Shown here: one piece after another, positions 45,120-54,986 of the stretch
Numbering within the stretch: position 1 is the stretch's first letter
How the letters are laid out: every line of letters starts with the position of its first letter
Source of the DNA: Nymphaea colorata
Lineage: Eukaryota > Streptophyta > Magnoliopsida > Nymphaeales > Nymphaeaceae
Reading direction: 5' to 3'
Length of the DNA stretch: 64,000 bases
Assembly (NCBI RefSeq): GCF_008831285.2
Contig: NC_045143.1
Coordinates: forward strand, 23,130,302-23,194,301
Translations under genes and position numbers: made by a program
Notes under the pieces: generated by a model
Told to the model about the DNA's origin: nothing
Seen by the model: the letters and a program-made list of their open reading frames with translations, nothing else
Databases searched by the model: none

Positions 45120-46031
45120 GAACAACACCTTGTCCTCAAGGTGTGAATGATGGAAAACGAGAGATGATGTCCTCGCTATCTTCCTACATTGCTGGTGCAT
45201 CTTCATTTGAGAGCCATTCAATAAGCCATTGGTGACGCCACTTGTCGTCTATCTTTAACTTCCTCATACTGATGCACCGAAAAGGTGTAAGGTTAGCTGT
45301 TGCTTCTACGATTGGAGCAGAATCGTCCTCTTCGCCCGTGGGAACGCTGGTGCAGAGCTTCAGTTTCGAGACGTGGAATACTGGATGTATAGAGCTGCCT
45401 GCTGGAAGAAGGAGCTCATAAGCAAGTTTACCTATCCGTTAGCTGATTTTATTGGGTCCCACGTAACGAGAGAGTAGCTTTTTTTGTCCGGGTCCTTGTA
45501 AGCTCGTGGTACGTTGAGGGGGCCTCTTCAAGAAAACCCAATCACCCTCTTGAAACGTCACTGCTCTATGGCAGCAGTTGTATTGTATGACCATCCGATT
45601 CTGGGCTGCAGCTAAATGCGCTTTTGGGTCCTTCAAGATGACATCCCTGCAATGCAGCTGGGTATCCACCATGTCGTCTCGTGCGGTGCCCGGTAAATAA
45701 CGATCAATCGCCGGTGGGGGTTTGCCATAGATGGCTTCAAAGGGGGTTGTATTTGTTAAAGTGCACCAACCGGTGTTGTAAGCTAGTTCTGCCCATGATA
45801 AGTAAGCTGCCCAGCGAAGCATCAGAGGTAGGTTTCTACGCAACGATTTACTACCTCTGTTTGCCCATCCGTCTGCGGGTGATAGGCGGTACTCATCTTT
45901 AGTTTTGTGCCCTATAAATGAAAATACTCTCACCAGAATTGACTAAGGAACATTGAATCGTGGTCACTAATAATGGATTGGGGCATGCCATGGAGCTTCC
46001 CAACGTGTTCTTGGAAGGCCTGTGCTATAGT
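45120..46031 (-). pseudogene. Gypsy integrase C-terminal part and chromodomain-like tail
   Basis: Minus-strand translation shows [20 protein letters not shown] and SDHDSMF (second catalytic Asp), then AAYLSWAELAYNTGWC and TTPFEAIYGKPPP, typical gypsy integrase. Further on, HQWLIEWLSNEDAP and SEDIISRFPS resemble an integrase-linked chromodomain. Stops interrupt it. It continues directly from 51,483 once Copia-2 and one ATAGT copy are removed. Confidence 0.85.
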
Positions 46032-46258
46032 TGTTGAAATTAGAAAGTTTGTTTTTAAATGTGGTAGTTATTTGACTATTTAAGAGTTAGGGTTCCTTTC
46101 TGTCCTTTTAATATTTTATTTGTCCTTCTCTTGTAACTGCCTCAGCCGTGCCCTAATCTCCCTTTAAGTTGAGATTAGAGCACGAGATCAAAATATCTTT
46201 TTCGTCTCTCTCTCTCTCTCTCTCCCTTTCTCATTCTCCCCTTCTTCATCACGCAACA
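46032..46258 (+). repeat. Copia-2 5' LTR
   Basis: 227 bp, TGTTGAAATTAG...CACGCAACA, containing a (CT)n run near its 3' end. Confidence 0.95.
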
Positions 46259-46271
46259 TGGTATCAGAGCC
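46259..46271 (+). other. Copia-2 primer-binding site
   Basis: TGGTATCAGAGCC, the standard initiator tRNA-Met PBS, abuts the LTR. Confidence 0.92.
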
Positions 46272-47056
46272 TACGCTGGTGTGATCGACTCAAGTTTGCT
46301 GGCGTGATCCTCTCGTGCCTTCCTTGTTGCAGTATTGATTCAGTCTGCTGGCGTGAACCTTCAAGTCTGCTGGCGTGAACCAATCGTCTCAGACTTCTTG
46401 TACGTGAGCATCTCAAGTTGTTGTTGGCGTGATCGCTGGTTTCCCCTATTTTTCTTCTTGCGTGGAAGAGGACCTGATCTCGCCTATGTGGAAGGCGTGA
46501 TCAGATCCTCTAGTGGAGTGCGTGGACAAGGTTATGGGCTGTTGATGGACGCTGTTTAGAGTATTTGAGTGGAACGTTATGCTGTTAGTGGCTGCGGTGT
46601 AAGGTATGATCAGAAGTTTTGGTGACGCAGAACATGTTTTGCTGATTTTTTTTACGAAAGATATGGACGTGCTGTTTAAGAGTTGAGGTTGGGAATAGTA
46701 GAAGCAGCGGCAGACGTTGTTTGTAAGGTTTTTTTTCAGCAAGTTATTTTCTGGCGTGTTTTTCAGCAGGCTGTATTCCCTGTTCTTGTCTGGCGTGTTT
46801 TTCAGCAAGCTATTTCCAGCAAGTTGTTATTTTCTGGTGTGTTTTTCAGCAGGCTATTTTCAGCAAGTCACTATTTTCAGCAAGTTATTCCCTGTCCGTT
46901 TCTGGTGTGGTTTCAGCAAGCTACTTTTATTTGCTGTTTGGGGATGTGAAAGAAACGTGTGCATGTTCCTTTGTTTCATGTTATTCCTGTTGTCCTCGTG
47001 AAGTTGCTGCTTATATACAGTTTATCTTGGTATTCTTATCTTTGCTGTGATTTATT
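46272..47056 (+). other. Copia-2 untranslated leader
   Basis: 785 bp, T-rich, with many imperfect short repeats of the type CTGGCGTG and TTTCAGCAAG (46,730-46,920). No coding sequence is supported. Confidence 0.7.
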
Positions 47057-50000
47057 ATGGCTGAGAGCTGAAATTCCGAGGGTGGTAACGATCACAAAGG
47101 AGGTGGAAATCCCTTCTCCTATGGATCTACAGTTAAATTAGATGGACACAACTATGAACTATGGTCCAGATCCTTTATGTTGTCTGTTATCGAAAGAGAC
47201 ACATAATTGAAGAGGATGAGCCTACTAACAAGTCAGGGAAGTACATAACCTGGGAAGAGGACGACAACATGGTAATGTCGTGGATTATGAATAGTGTTCA
47301 ACCTCAAATTGCTTCTACTATTACGTACTATACTACTGCGAAGGAGATGTGGGAATTTCTTAGACAGACATATTCTCAAGATAAGAATGTGATTAAAATC
47401 CTTCAAGTTGAAGAAGAGTTGCACAATCTCCGACAGGGAAGTCAGGATTTATCTCAATACTTTGCCATAGTTAAAGCCACTTATGAACGTTTGAAATTCT
47501 TGCGTCCTCCGTGCAAATCGTGTTATAAGTCACACTTTGAACCTACTATGGTTGCAAAGTTTCTTGCTGGTCTCTCTCCTGAATATGCTGCTGCTAAGGA
47601 TCAGATGCTCACTGGAAGTGAAATTCCTGACCTCTCTGATGCGTACAACAGACTTAGCCGTCTTGCTATTAGTCTGTCTCAACCAGCTGGTGTGACGCCT
47701 GCCTCTGCACTTGCTGTGGGGGGTGGTCGTGGTCATGGCTCCACTTATAGTACAAGAGGAAGAGGTATAGGTCGTGGAACTGGGGGCCGTGGGAGGTTCC
47801 AATGCACGTATTGTGGTAAGATTGGTCATTTAGAGGATCGATGTTGGGATAAACATGGTCGCCCATCCTCTGTGTCACAGGGAAGAAATATGGTCACCAA
47901 ACAGGGCAAGAGCTCTACTTACTCGTCTATGGGTTCTGCACAGACTGCCACTCCTACAGTGGAGGACTCTTCGCCTAGTATAGCTCCAGAGACAGTTAGC
48001 ATTGACAGAGTTGAGTATGAGCAATTTTTGGCACACAAAGCCTCACAGGCTTCAGCTGCTATAGTGGTGACTGATCGAGCCTTCTCAGCGGGTCCTTCCA
48101 CGTCTGATTCAGGTACTTCGTGGATTAATGATTCAGGAGCATCAAGACATTTCTGCAGCAGACCCGAGTCTTTTACTACTCTGCATAAATTTCCCCAGCC
48201 ACGTCATGTAAAAATTGCAGATGGTAGACTGTCACCCATATTGGGTTTTGGAGATGTGAAACTCTCTAAGTCTATGACTATTCCACATGTTTTATATGCT
48301 CATAAATTTCCATCTCATTTACTCTCGGTTAAACAGTTGACTACTGATTTACACTGTCGTATTATTTTTGACCCTGGTTCATGCTCATTTCAGGACTTGC
48401 AAACTGGGAAGACGATTGGTGGCGGCTATGAGAAAGGGGGCATCTACATCCTGTCGACTCCTATGGGCCTTGCTGCTACCTCTTCTACATCAGAGTCTAC
48501 AGTCTTCCAGTGGCATCTCCGGCTTGGTCACCCTTCAGCACCCAAGCTCCGTTCTCTCCTTCCTAATCTCTCTGTTCCAGAGTCTTTTCAATGTGAGGCT
48601 TGTCAACTGGGCAAGCACACACGTAGTAGTTTTCCTTCGCGTCTTAGTCCTTCCAGTCAAGAGTTATTTGATCTTCTTCATGTTGATGTGTGGGGGCCTA
48701 GCAGGGTTGCTAGCCGAAATAAGTTTAGGTACTTTCTTGCCGTTGTTGATGATTATTCTCGAGTCAGTTGGGTATTCCTATTGAAGGAAAGGTCTGAAGT
48801 TATTTGTATTCTCAAAAACTTGATTATTGAAATAAAGACTCAATTTGGTTCTGTGGTTAAGTGTATCCGCACTGATAATGCTCTTGAGTTCAAATCATCT
48901 ATCTTAATGACCTTTTATGCTGAAAATGGTATCTCTCCCCAATTCACTTGTCCTCATACCTCACAACAGAATGGAGTTGCTGAACGAAAGCATCGCAACT
49001 TCTAACTGTTGCTCGTACCCTCATGCTTCATAATCATGTTCCTGCATACTTATGGGGTGATGTCATACTCATGGCTTGTCACCTGACCAATCGTTTGCCG
49101 TCATCCTCCATTGACCACAAAGTACCTATCAAACTTGTTTATCCCAATCGAAGCTTGTTTTTCGTTGCACCAAAATTTTTTTGTTGTACCTGTTTTGTAC
49201 ACATTCTTGGGCCTAAATGTGATAAACTTGCTGCTCAAGCCATTAAGTGTGTGTTCATTGGCTATCCTCGAAACCAAAAAGGGTACAAGTGTTTTGAGTC
49301 GGCAACTCACAAAGAGTATATCAGTGCGGATGTCACTTTTTTTGAGTCTCAGTCTTACTTCAGTCATACTTCTGCCTCAACTGAAGTACCATGTCCTATC
49401 CTTTTACCTATTCCTCCTATCCCGTTGCAATCCTTTCCATCTCCTACTCTCACTATGAATAGGTTTCAGGATCCCCCATTGGTCTACACTCGGCGACAGG
49501 ACTCCTCTCATGGTCGACCATCAGACTCTTCTCAAGATGTAAGCCCCACTGAAGTAAGTATACCTGATGTTGTTCCTTTAGATGACTTGCCTATAGCCCT
49601 GCGCAAAGGCAAGAGACAGTGTACCATGCATCCTATCTCTCACCTTGTTTCCACTGCCCATCTTGATGATAACTTACAACAGTTTCTGAAGGCTATGACA
49701 GTTCATACTGTCCCAACTTGTCATCAACAGGCCTTACTAGATTGTAAATGGCGAACAACTATGCAAGATGAGATGGATGCTCTCGTACAGCGTGGTACCT
49801 GGGAGTTGGTTGATCCACTTAAAGATTGTGACATCGTTGGTTTCAAATGGGTATTTACAGTCAAATATAATTCAGATGGGTCGTTAGAGCGATACAAGGC
49901 TCGATTAGTAGCTAAAGGTTACACTCAGACATACGGGGTTGACTTCTTTGAGACGTTCTCTCCAGTGGCACGATTGGGCACTATGCGACTTATTATTTCT

Positions 50001-51245
50001 GTTGCAGTACACTCTGATTGGCCTATGTATCAGCTTGATGTGAAGAATGCTTTTTTGTATGGTGATCTTGAGGAGACTATATATATGCAGCAATCACCAG
50101 GGTTCGAAAGACAGGGGGAGTGTAGTAAAGTGTGTCGGTTGAAGAAGGCTATCTATGGACTCAAACAAAGTCCTAGGGCATGGTTCCACAAATTATCAGA
50201 GGTGGTCTCACAATGTGGATTTGAACGATCTCCGTTGGATCATTCCCTATTCATCAAGAAGACCTCCACATGTATAGTTGTCATGATAGTTTATGTTGAT
50301 GACATTATCTTGACAGGTGATTGTGGTCGAGAAATATCTGCTACAAAGGTCTTTCTTCAAAAACATTTTGTCACGAAGGATCTTGGTCACTTGAGATATT
50401 TTATTGGGATTGAAGTTGTGGAAAACAAAGAAGGTGTAGCATTGTCTCAAAGGAAGTATGTCCTTGATTTACTGCAGGACACAGGGATGCTAGGGACCAA
50501 GCCGGCTAATCTCCCTATGAACCCACGTATTCACCTTCATGATGATCAATCAGAACTTGTAGATTCTCGATCTTACAGGTCTTTCATTGGAAAACTACTT
50601 TATGTTACTGTAACAAGGCCAGACATAAGCTTTGCTGTTGGAAAATTAAGCCAGTTTATGGAAAAGCCTAGAAAAGTCCACTGGGATGCAGCGATGATGG
50701 TATTGAAATACCTAAAATCATCCCCAGGCAGAGGCCTCTTCTTTAAGAAGGGTGAATCTCTTGATGTTGTTGCTTATAGTGATGCTGACTATGCAGGGTC
50801 TGTTGATGATAGAAGGTCTACAACTGGCTTATGTGTCTTTGTTGGCGGTAATCTCATATCATGGAGAAGCAAGAAACAAAATGTAGTCTCTAGATCAAGT
50901 GCAGAATCTGAATATAGAGCAATGGCTCAAACGGCAACTGAAATTACGTGGGTTAAATCTATGCTAACGAATATGAGTATTCATGTTCCTCTTCCTATGA
51001 AAATGTACTGTGATAACAAGGCGGCCACTTACATTGCAAACAATCTAGTATTTCATGAAAGAACAAAGCACATTGAGGTGGATTGTCATTATATTCGTGA
51101 TCTTATAAAAGAAGGTGTGGTGTCCGCTGTTCATGTTGCTTCTGAAGACCAAGCAGCAGATATGTTTACTAAAGCTCTTCCAATTGGTGATTTCTCTAGA
51201 TGTTGTAACAAGCTGAGCATGGTTGATATCTATGCTCCAGCTTGA
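47057..51245 (+). pseudogene. Copia-2 gag-pol with one stop and two frameshifts
   Basis: Gag begins at ATG 47057 but meets TGA at codon 5 (47069-47071). The gag frame then changes near 47,180-47,200. From 47,161 a 614-codon frame covers gag, the CCHC knuckle CTYCGKIGHLEDRC, protease NDSGASRHF (~323), the integrase zinc finger, HVDVWG (~507) and RTDNALEF (~570). A second frameshift near 48,998, just after the integrase Glu, ends it. A 740-codon frame from 49,023 carries RT (YVDDIILTG, ~423) and RNase H (SDADYAG, ~584; CDNKAATYIA). The element cannot make a full polyprotein as it stands. Confidence 0.92.
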
Positions 51246-51252
51246 GGGGGAG
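51244..51252 (+). other. Copia-2 polypurine tract
   Basis: GAGGGGGAG directly before the 3' LTR, the same as in Copia-1. Confidence 0.9.
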
Positions 51253-51477
51253 TGTTGAAATTAGAAAGTTTGTTTTTAAATGTGGTAGTTATTTGACTAT
51301 TTAAGAGTTAGGGTTCCTTTCTGTCCTTTTAATATTTTATTTGTCCTTCTCTTGTAACTGCCTCAGCCGTGCCCTAATCTCCCTTTAAGTTGAGATTAGA
51401 GCACGAGATCAAAATATCTTTTTCGTCTCTCTCTCTCTCTCTCCCTCTCTCGTTCTCCCCTTCTTCATCACGCAACA
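51253..51477 (+). repeat. Copia-2 3' LTR
   Basis: 225 bp. Compared with the 5' LTR it has a shorter CT run and differs near CCCTCTCTCG versus CCCTTTCTCA. Confidence 0.95.
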
Positions 51478-51482
51478 ATAGT

Positions 51483-52838
51483 CTTAGCTGAGAAAGGGTG
51501 ACTCAAGGCAATGAAGTGTGCATACTTTGATAACCTGTCAACCATCACTAAAATCACTGGTTTTTTGTTTGAGCGGGGTAGGCCTTCGATGAAGTCCATC
51601 GAAATATCTTCCTAAATCTGTTCAGGGATTGGTAGCGGCTGCAGTAACCCGGCTGGTCGTTGTGTTTCGTATTTGTTACGTTGGCAAGTATCACACTCTT
51701 TCATGTAGTCTCGAACTGTCGTTTCATACGTGGCCAAAAGAAAACGGTTCGTAGTCGGCGATATGTTCCTTCCACCCCTTCGTGCCCTGCCTCTTTGGAA
51801 TCATGGAAATGTGCTATCAACACGACTGGCAACTCCGTGTCGGTGGGTATATAGATGTGATCACGGAAGTACAGATAAGGCGGCCGCCATTCATACCCGT
51901 ATTTGCGCGTGGGATCATCTTGCAAATCAGTGCGAATGCGCTGAACCGAGGGTGCATTGTCGTGCGCCTGAGCTATTCTATCCCAAATCTGACACAGTAT
52001 AGAAATGGCAGCAAACAATTGGCCAGATGATTCCCACTCCCCCCGCCTTGACAGGCTGTCCGCAACGAGGTTATCTCTACCCTTTCGATGTTTGACTCAA
52101 AATCAAAGCCACTCAGCTTTAATACCCATTTCTGTACTTCAAGAAGCAACGCTGATTGTTGGAGACAGTAGCACAGACTTTGGTGATATGTGATGACCAC
52201 AAAACGTCGCCCCAATAGGTAGTGTCTCCAATGCCGCACTGCTAAGACTATGGCAATCAACTCGCGAGCATAAGCTGATTTATTGTGAAAAGCAGAGCCC
52301 ATGGCACGACTGAAGAACGTGATTGGGTGCTGGTTCTGGCTCAAAACGGCCCCAATGCCAACGTCAGATGCATCAGTCTCGATTTTCGAATGTGGCCTCG
52401 AAGTTGGGCATTTTCAGTACCGGTGCTGACGTAAGCGCTTGCTTTAAAGCTTCAAATGCCTTTTCGCTTGAGGACTCCAACGAAACCCGTTCTTCTTTGT
52501 CAGCTCAGTCAAGGGAGCTGCTATGGTTCCAAAATTACGAACAAATAGTCGATAGTAACCCGCCAGACCAAGAAAACCATGAAGCTGTTTCACCGTGCGA
52601 GGGGTCGGCCATTCCTTTACTGCTGCAACCTTGTCTGCCTCCATCAAGACACTGCCTTGACTGATTACATGGCCCAGGTACGTAACTTGTGACTTGCCAA
52701 ATGTGCATTTGGATAAGTTGGCGTGCAAGATATGCTTTCGCAAGAGAGATAGAACGACATGCAAATGTTGGAGCCTCCTCGTCTGTGCTAAACACCAAAA
52801 TGTCATCCGAAAAGACAAGGACAACCCTATGTAGGTAA
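51483..52838 (-). pseudogene. Gypsy RT end, RNase H and integrase N-terminal part
   Basis: Minus-strand translation gives VTYLGHVISQGS and FLGLAGYYRLFVRNFG (RT thumb/connection), then ITFFSRAMG and ARELIAIVLAVRHWRHYLLG (RNase H). The HHCC zinc finger [20 protein letters not shown] follows, then the integrase start [12 protein letters not shown] and [11 protein letters not shown], whose Asp is catalytic. Frameshifts separate the RT, RNase H and integrase pieces. Copia-2 begins right after the AKT codons and Copia-3 interrupts the RT at 52,838. Confidence 0.87.
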
Positions 52839-53201
52839 TGTTAAAATATAAATCCTTCACCAGCACGTTGAAGAGGAGTCTCTTAGGATTCCACCTCCTT
52901 GTAGAATGTGTTAAAATATTTAATGTCCTTGTAACATGTGAAGAGTCTCCTAGGATTCTATGTTATAGTTAATATCCTTGTTATATGGGAAGTCTCCTAG
53001 GATTCTATGTTGTAGTTAATATCCTTGTAATATGTGAAGTCTCTTAGGTTTCTATGATGTAATTAATGTCCTTGGAGCTTGTGAAATCTCCTAGGATTCT
53101 ACGATTGGAGACTCTTAGAATTCTGAAAATGAGATTATAAATAGAGGCCGTGCAAACCATTTTGGCTACGGCTTCTTCTCCTCAGTTTCTTCTTGTTTTC
53201 A

Positions 53202-53242
<41 letters not shown>

Positions 53243-53294
53243 CCTGCTTGAGTGCTGTTTTCGGGTTACAGATATTGGTGCTACATTTCTATCA
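52839..53294 (+). repeat. Copia-3 5' LTR with internal 47-bp tandem repeats
   Basis: TGTTAAAATA...TTTCTATCA. Four imperfect ~47-bp units (52922-53108) share the core TCTCCTAGGATTCTATG. A clear TATAAATA box is at 53136-53143, then a (CT)n run at about 53,205-53,237. Confidence 0.95.
53136..53143 (+). promoter_or_regulatory. Copia-3 LTR TATA box
   Basis: TATAAATA lies downstream of the tandem units, at the usual place for an LTR promoter. The same box occurs in the 3' LTR. Confidence 0.7.
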
Positions 53295-53307
53295 TGGTAT
53301 CAGAGCG
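53295..53307 (+). other. Copia-3 primer-binding site
   Basis: TGGTATCAGAGCG abuts the LTR; initiator tRNA-Met type. Confidence 0.9.
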
Positions 53308-53515
53308 CCAGGTTACGTTATCTCTACCAAACGAAATGCCCAAACAGGTCTGATCTGGTTAGAACTCTTTTCTCATCTTGTCTCTATCCTGAATTTACTT
53401 TTCTCTTGCGCAATTCTTGTTCCTTTTTTCTTCTTGCTTACCAAGGACACATCTTGTTATATCGTGTCTTCTTTCCCTCTCATCTTCTACCTATATACCA
53501 TTCTTTTCTGCTGTC

Positions 53516-54415
53516 ATGGAAAACCTTTCGCATTCTGGCATGTCCTCAAGTTTTCTTCCTCACCTTATTACCGAAAAACTCAACCATGAGAATTATCTGA
53601 TCTGGAAAAGGCAAATCATGCCTTTCATAAGAAGTCAAGGCCTCTTTGGACATCTCGATGGTTCAACAAAGGCTCCACCAATATCCGTCTTACAGGAAAT
53701 AAAAAATGAGGCAGGAGAAGTTATTGTTGTTCATGAAGACAACAATCCTGAACATGCTATGTGGATGAGACGTGATCAAAGTCTGGTTGCGTATATTTTG
53801 TCCACTTTATCTCAACAAGTGTTACTTTCAGTTTCTGATGATTGTACTGCAGAAGAATTATGGGAAACCCTTGCTGATACCTTTTCCCAAATATCAGAAG
53901 CTCGAATTATGTACTTAAAGAAAGAATTTCAGAATTTGAGCAAAGGTTCAACGTCTATCATGGATTATTTGGGGCGTATTAAGGCCGTCGCAGACCAACT
54001 TGCTGCCTCAGGGAATAACATTTCTGATAAGGAAAAGGTGCAGCAAACCTTGAATGGACTTGGGCATGATTATCATGCTTTTATTACAGCTCTTGAGGTC
54101 CTTCCTGTTCTGCCTTCCTTCAACGAACTACAAGGTAAACTTCTCCAACATGAAATGAATATGAAAAGAGTCATTGAAAGGACTGATCAAGGGAACTCCC
54201 AAAATGTGTTGGCTATGAATGTAAAGTTTGGTAAGAGCCATGGGAACTCCAACCATGGTGGTCGTGGCATTCTACCAACACCACATAACCAAGGTATGTC
54301 TCCTTTGGATACTTCAAGAAAAATACCAATTTGTTTTCAGTGCAACAAGAAAGGACACATGAAGGCACAATGTTGGTTTAATCCTCAAAATAAAAACAAA
54401 GGAGTAAGATTATAA
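53516..54415 (+). CDS. Copia-3 gag
   Basis: About 299 codons from MENLSHSGMSSSF. It shows the copia gag core (KLNHENYLIWKRQIMPFI, EELWETLADTFSQ, GRIKAVADQLAASG) and one CCHC zinc knuckle CFQCNKKGHMKAQC near the end. The frame is open further upstream to 53,417, but this Met aligns with the Copia-4 gag start. It ends in a stop where the protease frame would need a one-base shift, so it is separated from pol. Confidence 0.9.
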   Translation: MENLSHSGMSSSFLPHLITEKLNHENYLIWKRQIMPFIRSQGLFGHLDGSTKAPPISVLQEIKNEAGEVIVVHEDNNPEHAMWMRRDQSLVAYILSTLSQQVLLSVSDDCTAEELWETLADTFSQISEARIMYLKKEFQNLSKGSTSIMDYLGRIKAVADQLAASGNNISDKEKVQQTLNGLGHDYHAFITALEVLPVLPSFNELQGKLLQHEMNMKRVIERTDQGNSQNVLAMNVKFGKSHGNSNHGGRGILPTPHNQGMSPLDTSRKIPICFQCNKKGHMKAQCWFNPQNKNKGVRL

Positions 54416-54452
54416 ACAAGGAGGACAAAGTTCTAAATCCACCGCTGAAGAT

Positions 54453-54950
54453 ATGCAACAGCTATTGATGGCCGCATTCTCAAAGATGACTATAAAGCAA
54501 AATGAGCAGGGAGAATGGTTCTTGGATTCAGGTGCAGCTACCCATGTGACAGGAAATGCAGGTAAATTGACTAACTTATCCCCTCATTACGGTAGAAGTT
54601 GCATTATAACAGGTGATGGAAAATCTCATCCTATTACACATATTGGAAATGCACATATTCCATTGTCATCCTCGTCTCTATCACTGTCTAATGTTGTTCT
54701 TGCTCCCAATATCAAAAAGAACATCATATCCATTTCTAAACTCATTGATGATACAAGCTCTTCTGTTGAATTCACACCTTCTTCTGTCTATGTCAAGGAC
54801 CTCCAAACGAAGAAAATGTTCGCTAGAGGGGAGCGTCAAGGGAATATGTACGTCCTCAAGGAATGTCTACCCAAGGATTCATCCACTTTTGATATAGGAT
54901 TGAAGACATTTTCTCTTTCTCATAATGCGTCATCAGTGCCAAGTTCTTGA
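54453..54950 (+). CDS. Copia-3 protease segment
   Basis: 165 codons with the aspartic-protease motif DSGAATHVTG near residue 27. Its frame differs from gag by one base and it ends at TGA 54948-54950, in frame with the downstream pol. The corresponding region of Copia-4 is open, so the stop is likely a mutation. Confidence 0.88.
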   Translation: MQQLLMAAFSKMTIKQNEQGEWFLDSGAATHVTGNAGKLTNLSPHYGRSCIITGDGKSHPITHIGNAHIPLSSSSLSLSNVVLAPNIKKNIISISKLIDDTSSSVEFTPSSVYVKDLQTKKMFARGERQGNMYVLKECLPKDSSTFDIGLKTFSLSHNASSVPSS

Positions 54951-54986
54951 TATTTTCAATCAAAAGTAAGGGGCCCTAACCAATTT

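Larger units (their letters stand above)
46032..51477 (+). mobile_element. Copia-2: Ty1/copia retrotransposon inserted in gypsy integrase
   Basis: 5,446 bp with LTRs 46032-46258 and 51253-51477 and target duplication ATAGT (46027-46031, 51478-51482). The LTRs differ by about two substitutions plus one CT-repeat length change, so it is young. All gag-pol domains are present, but the frame carries one early stop and two frameshifts. It is opposite in strand to the gypsy host. Confidence 0.95.
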
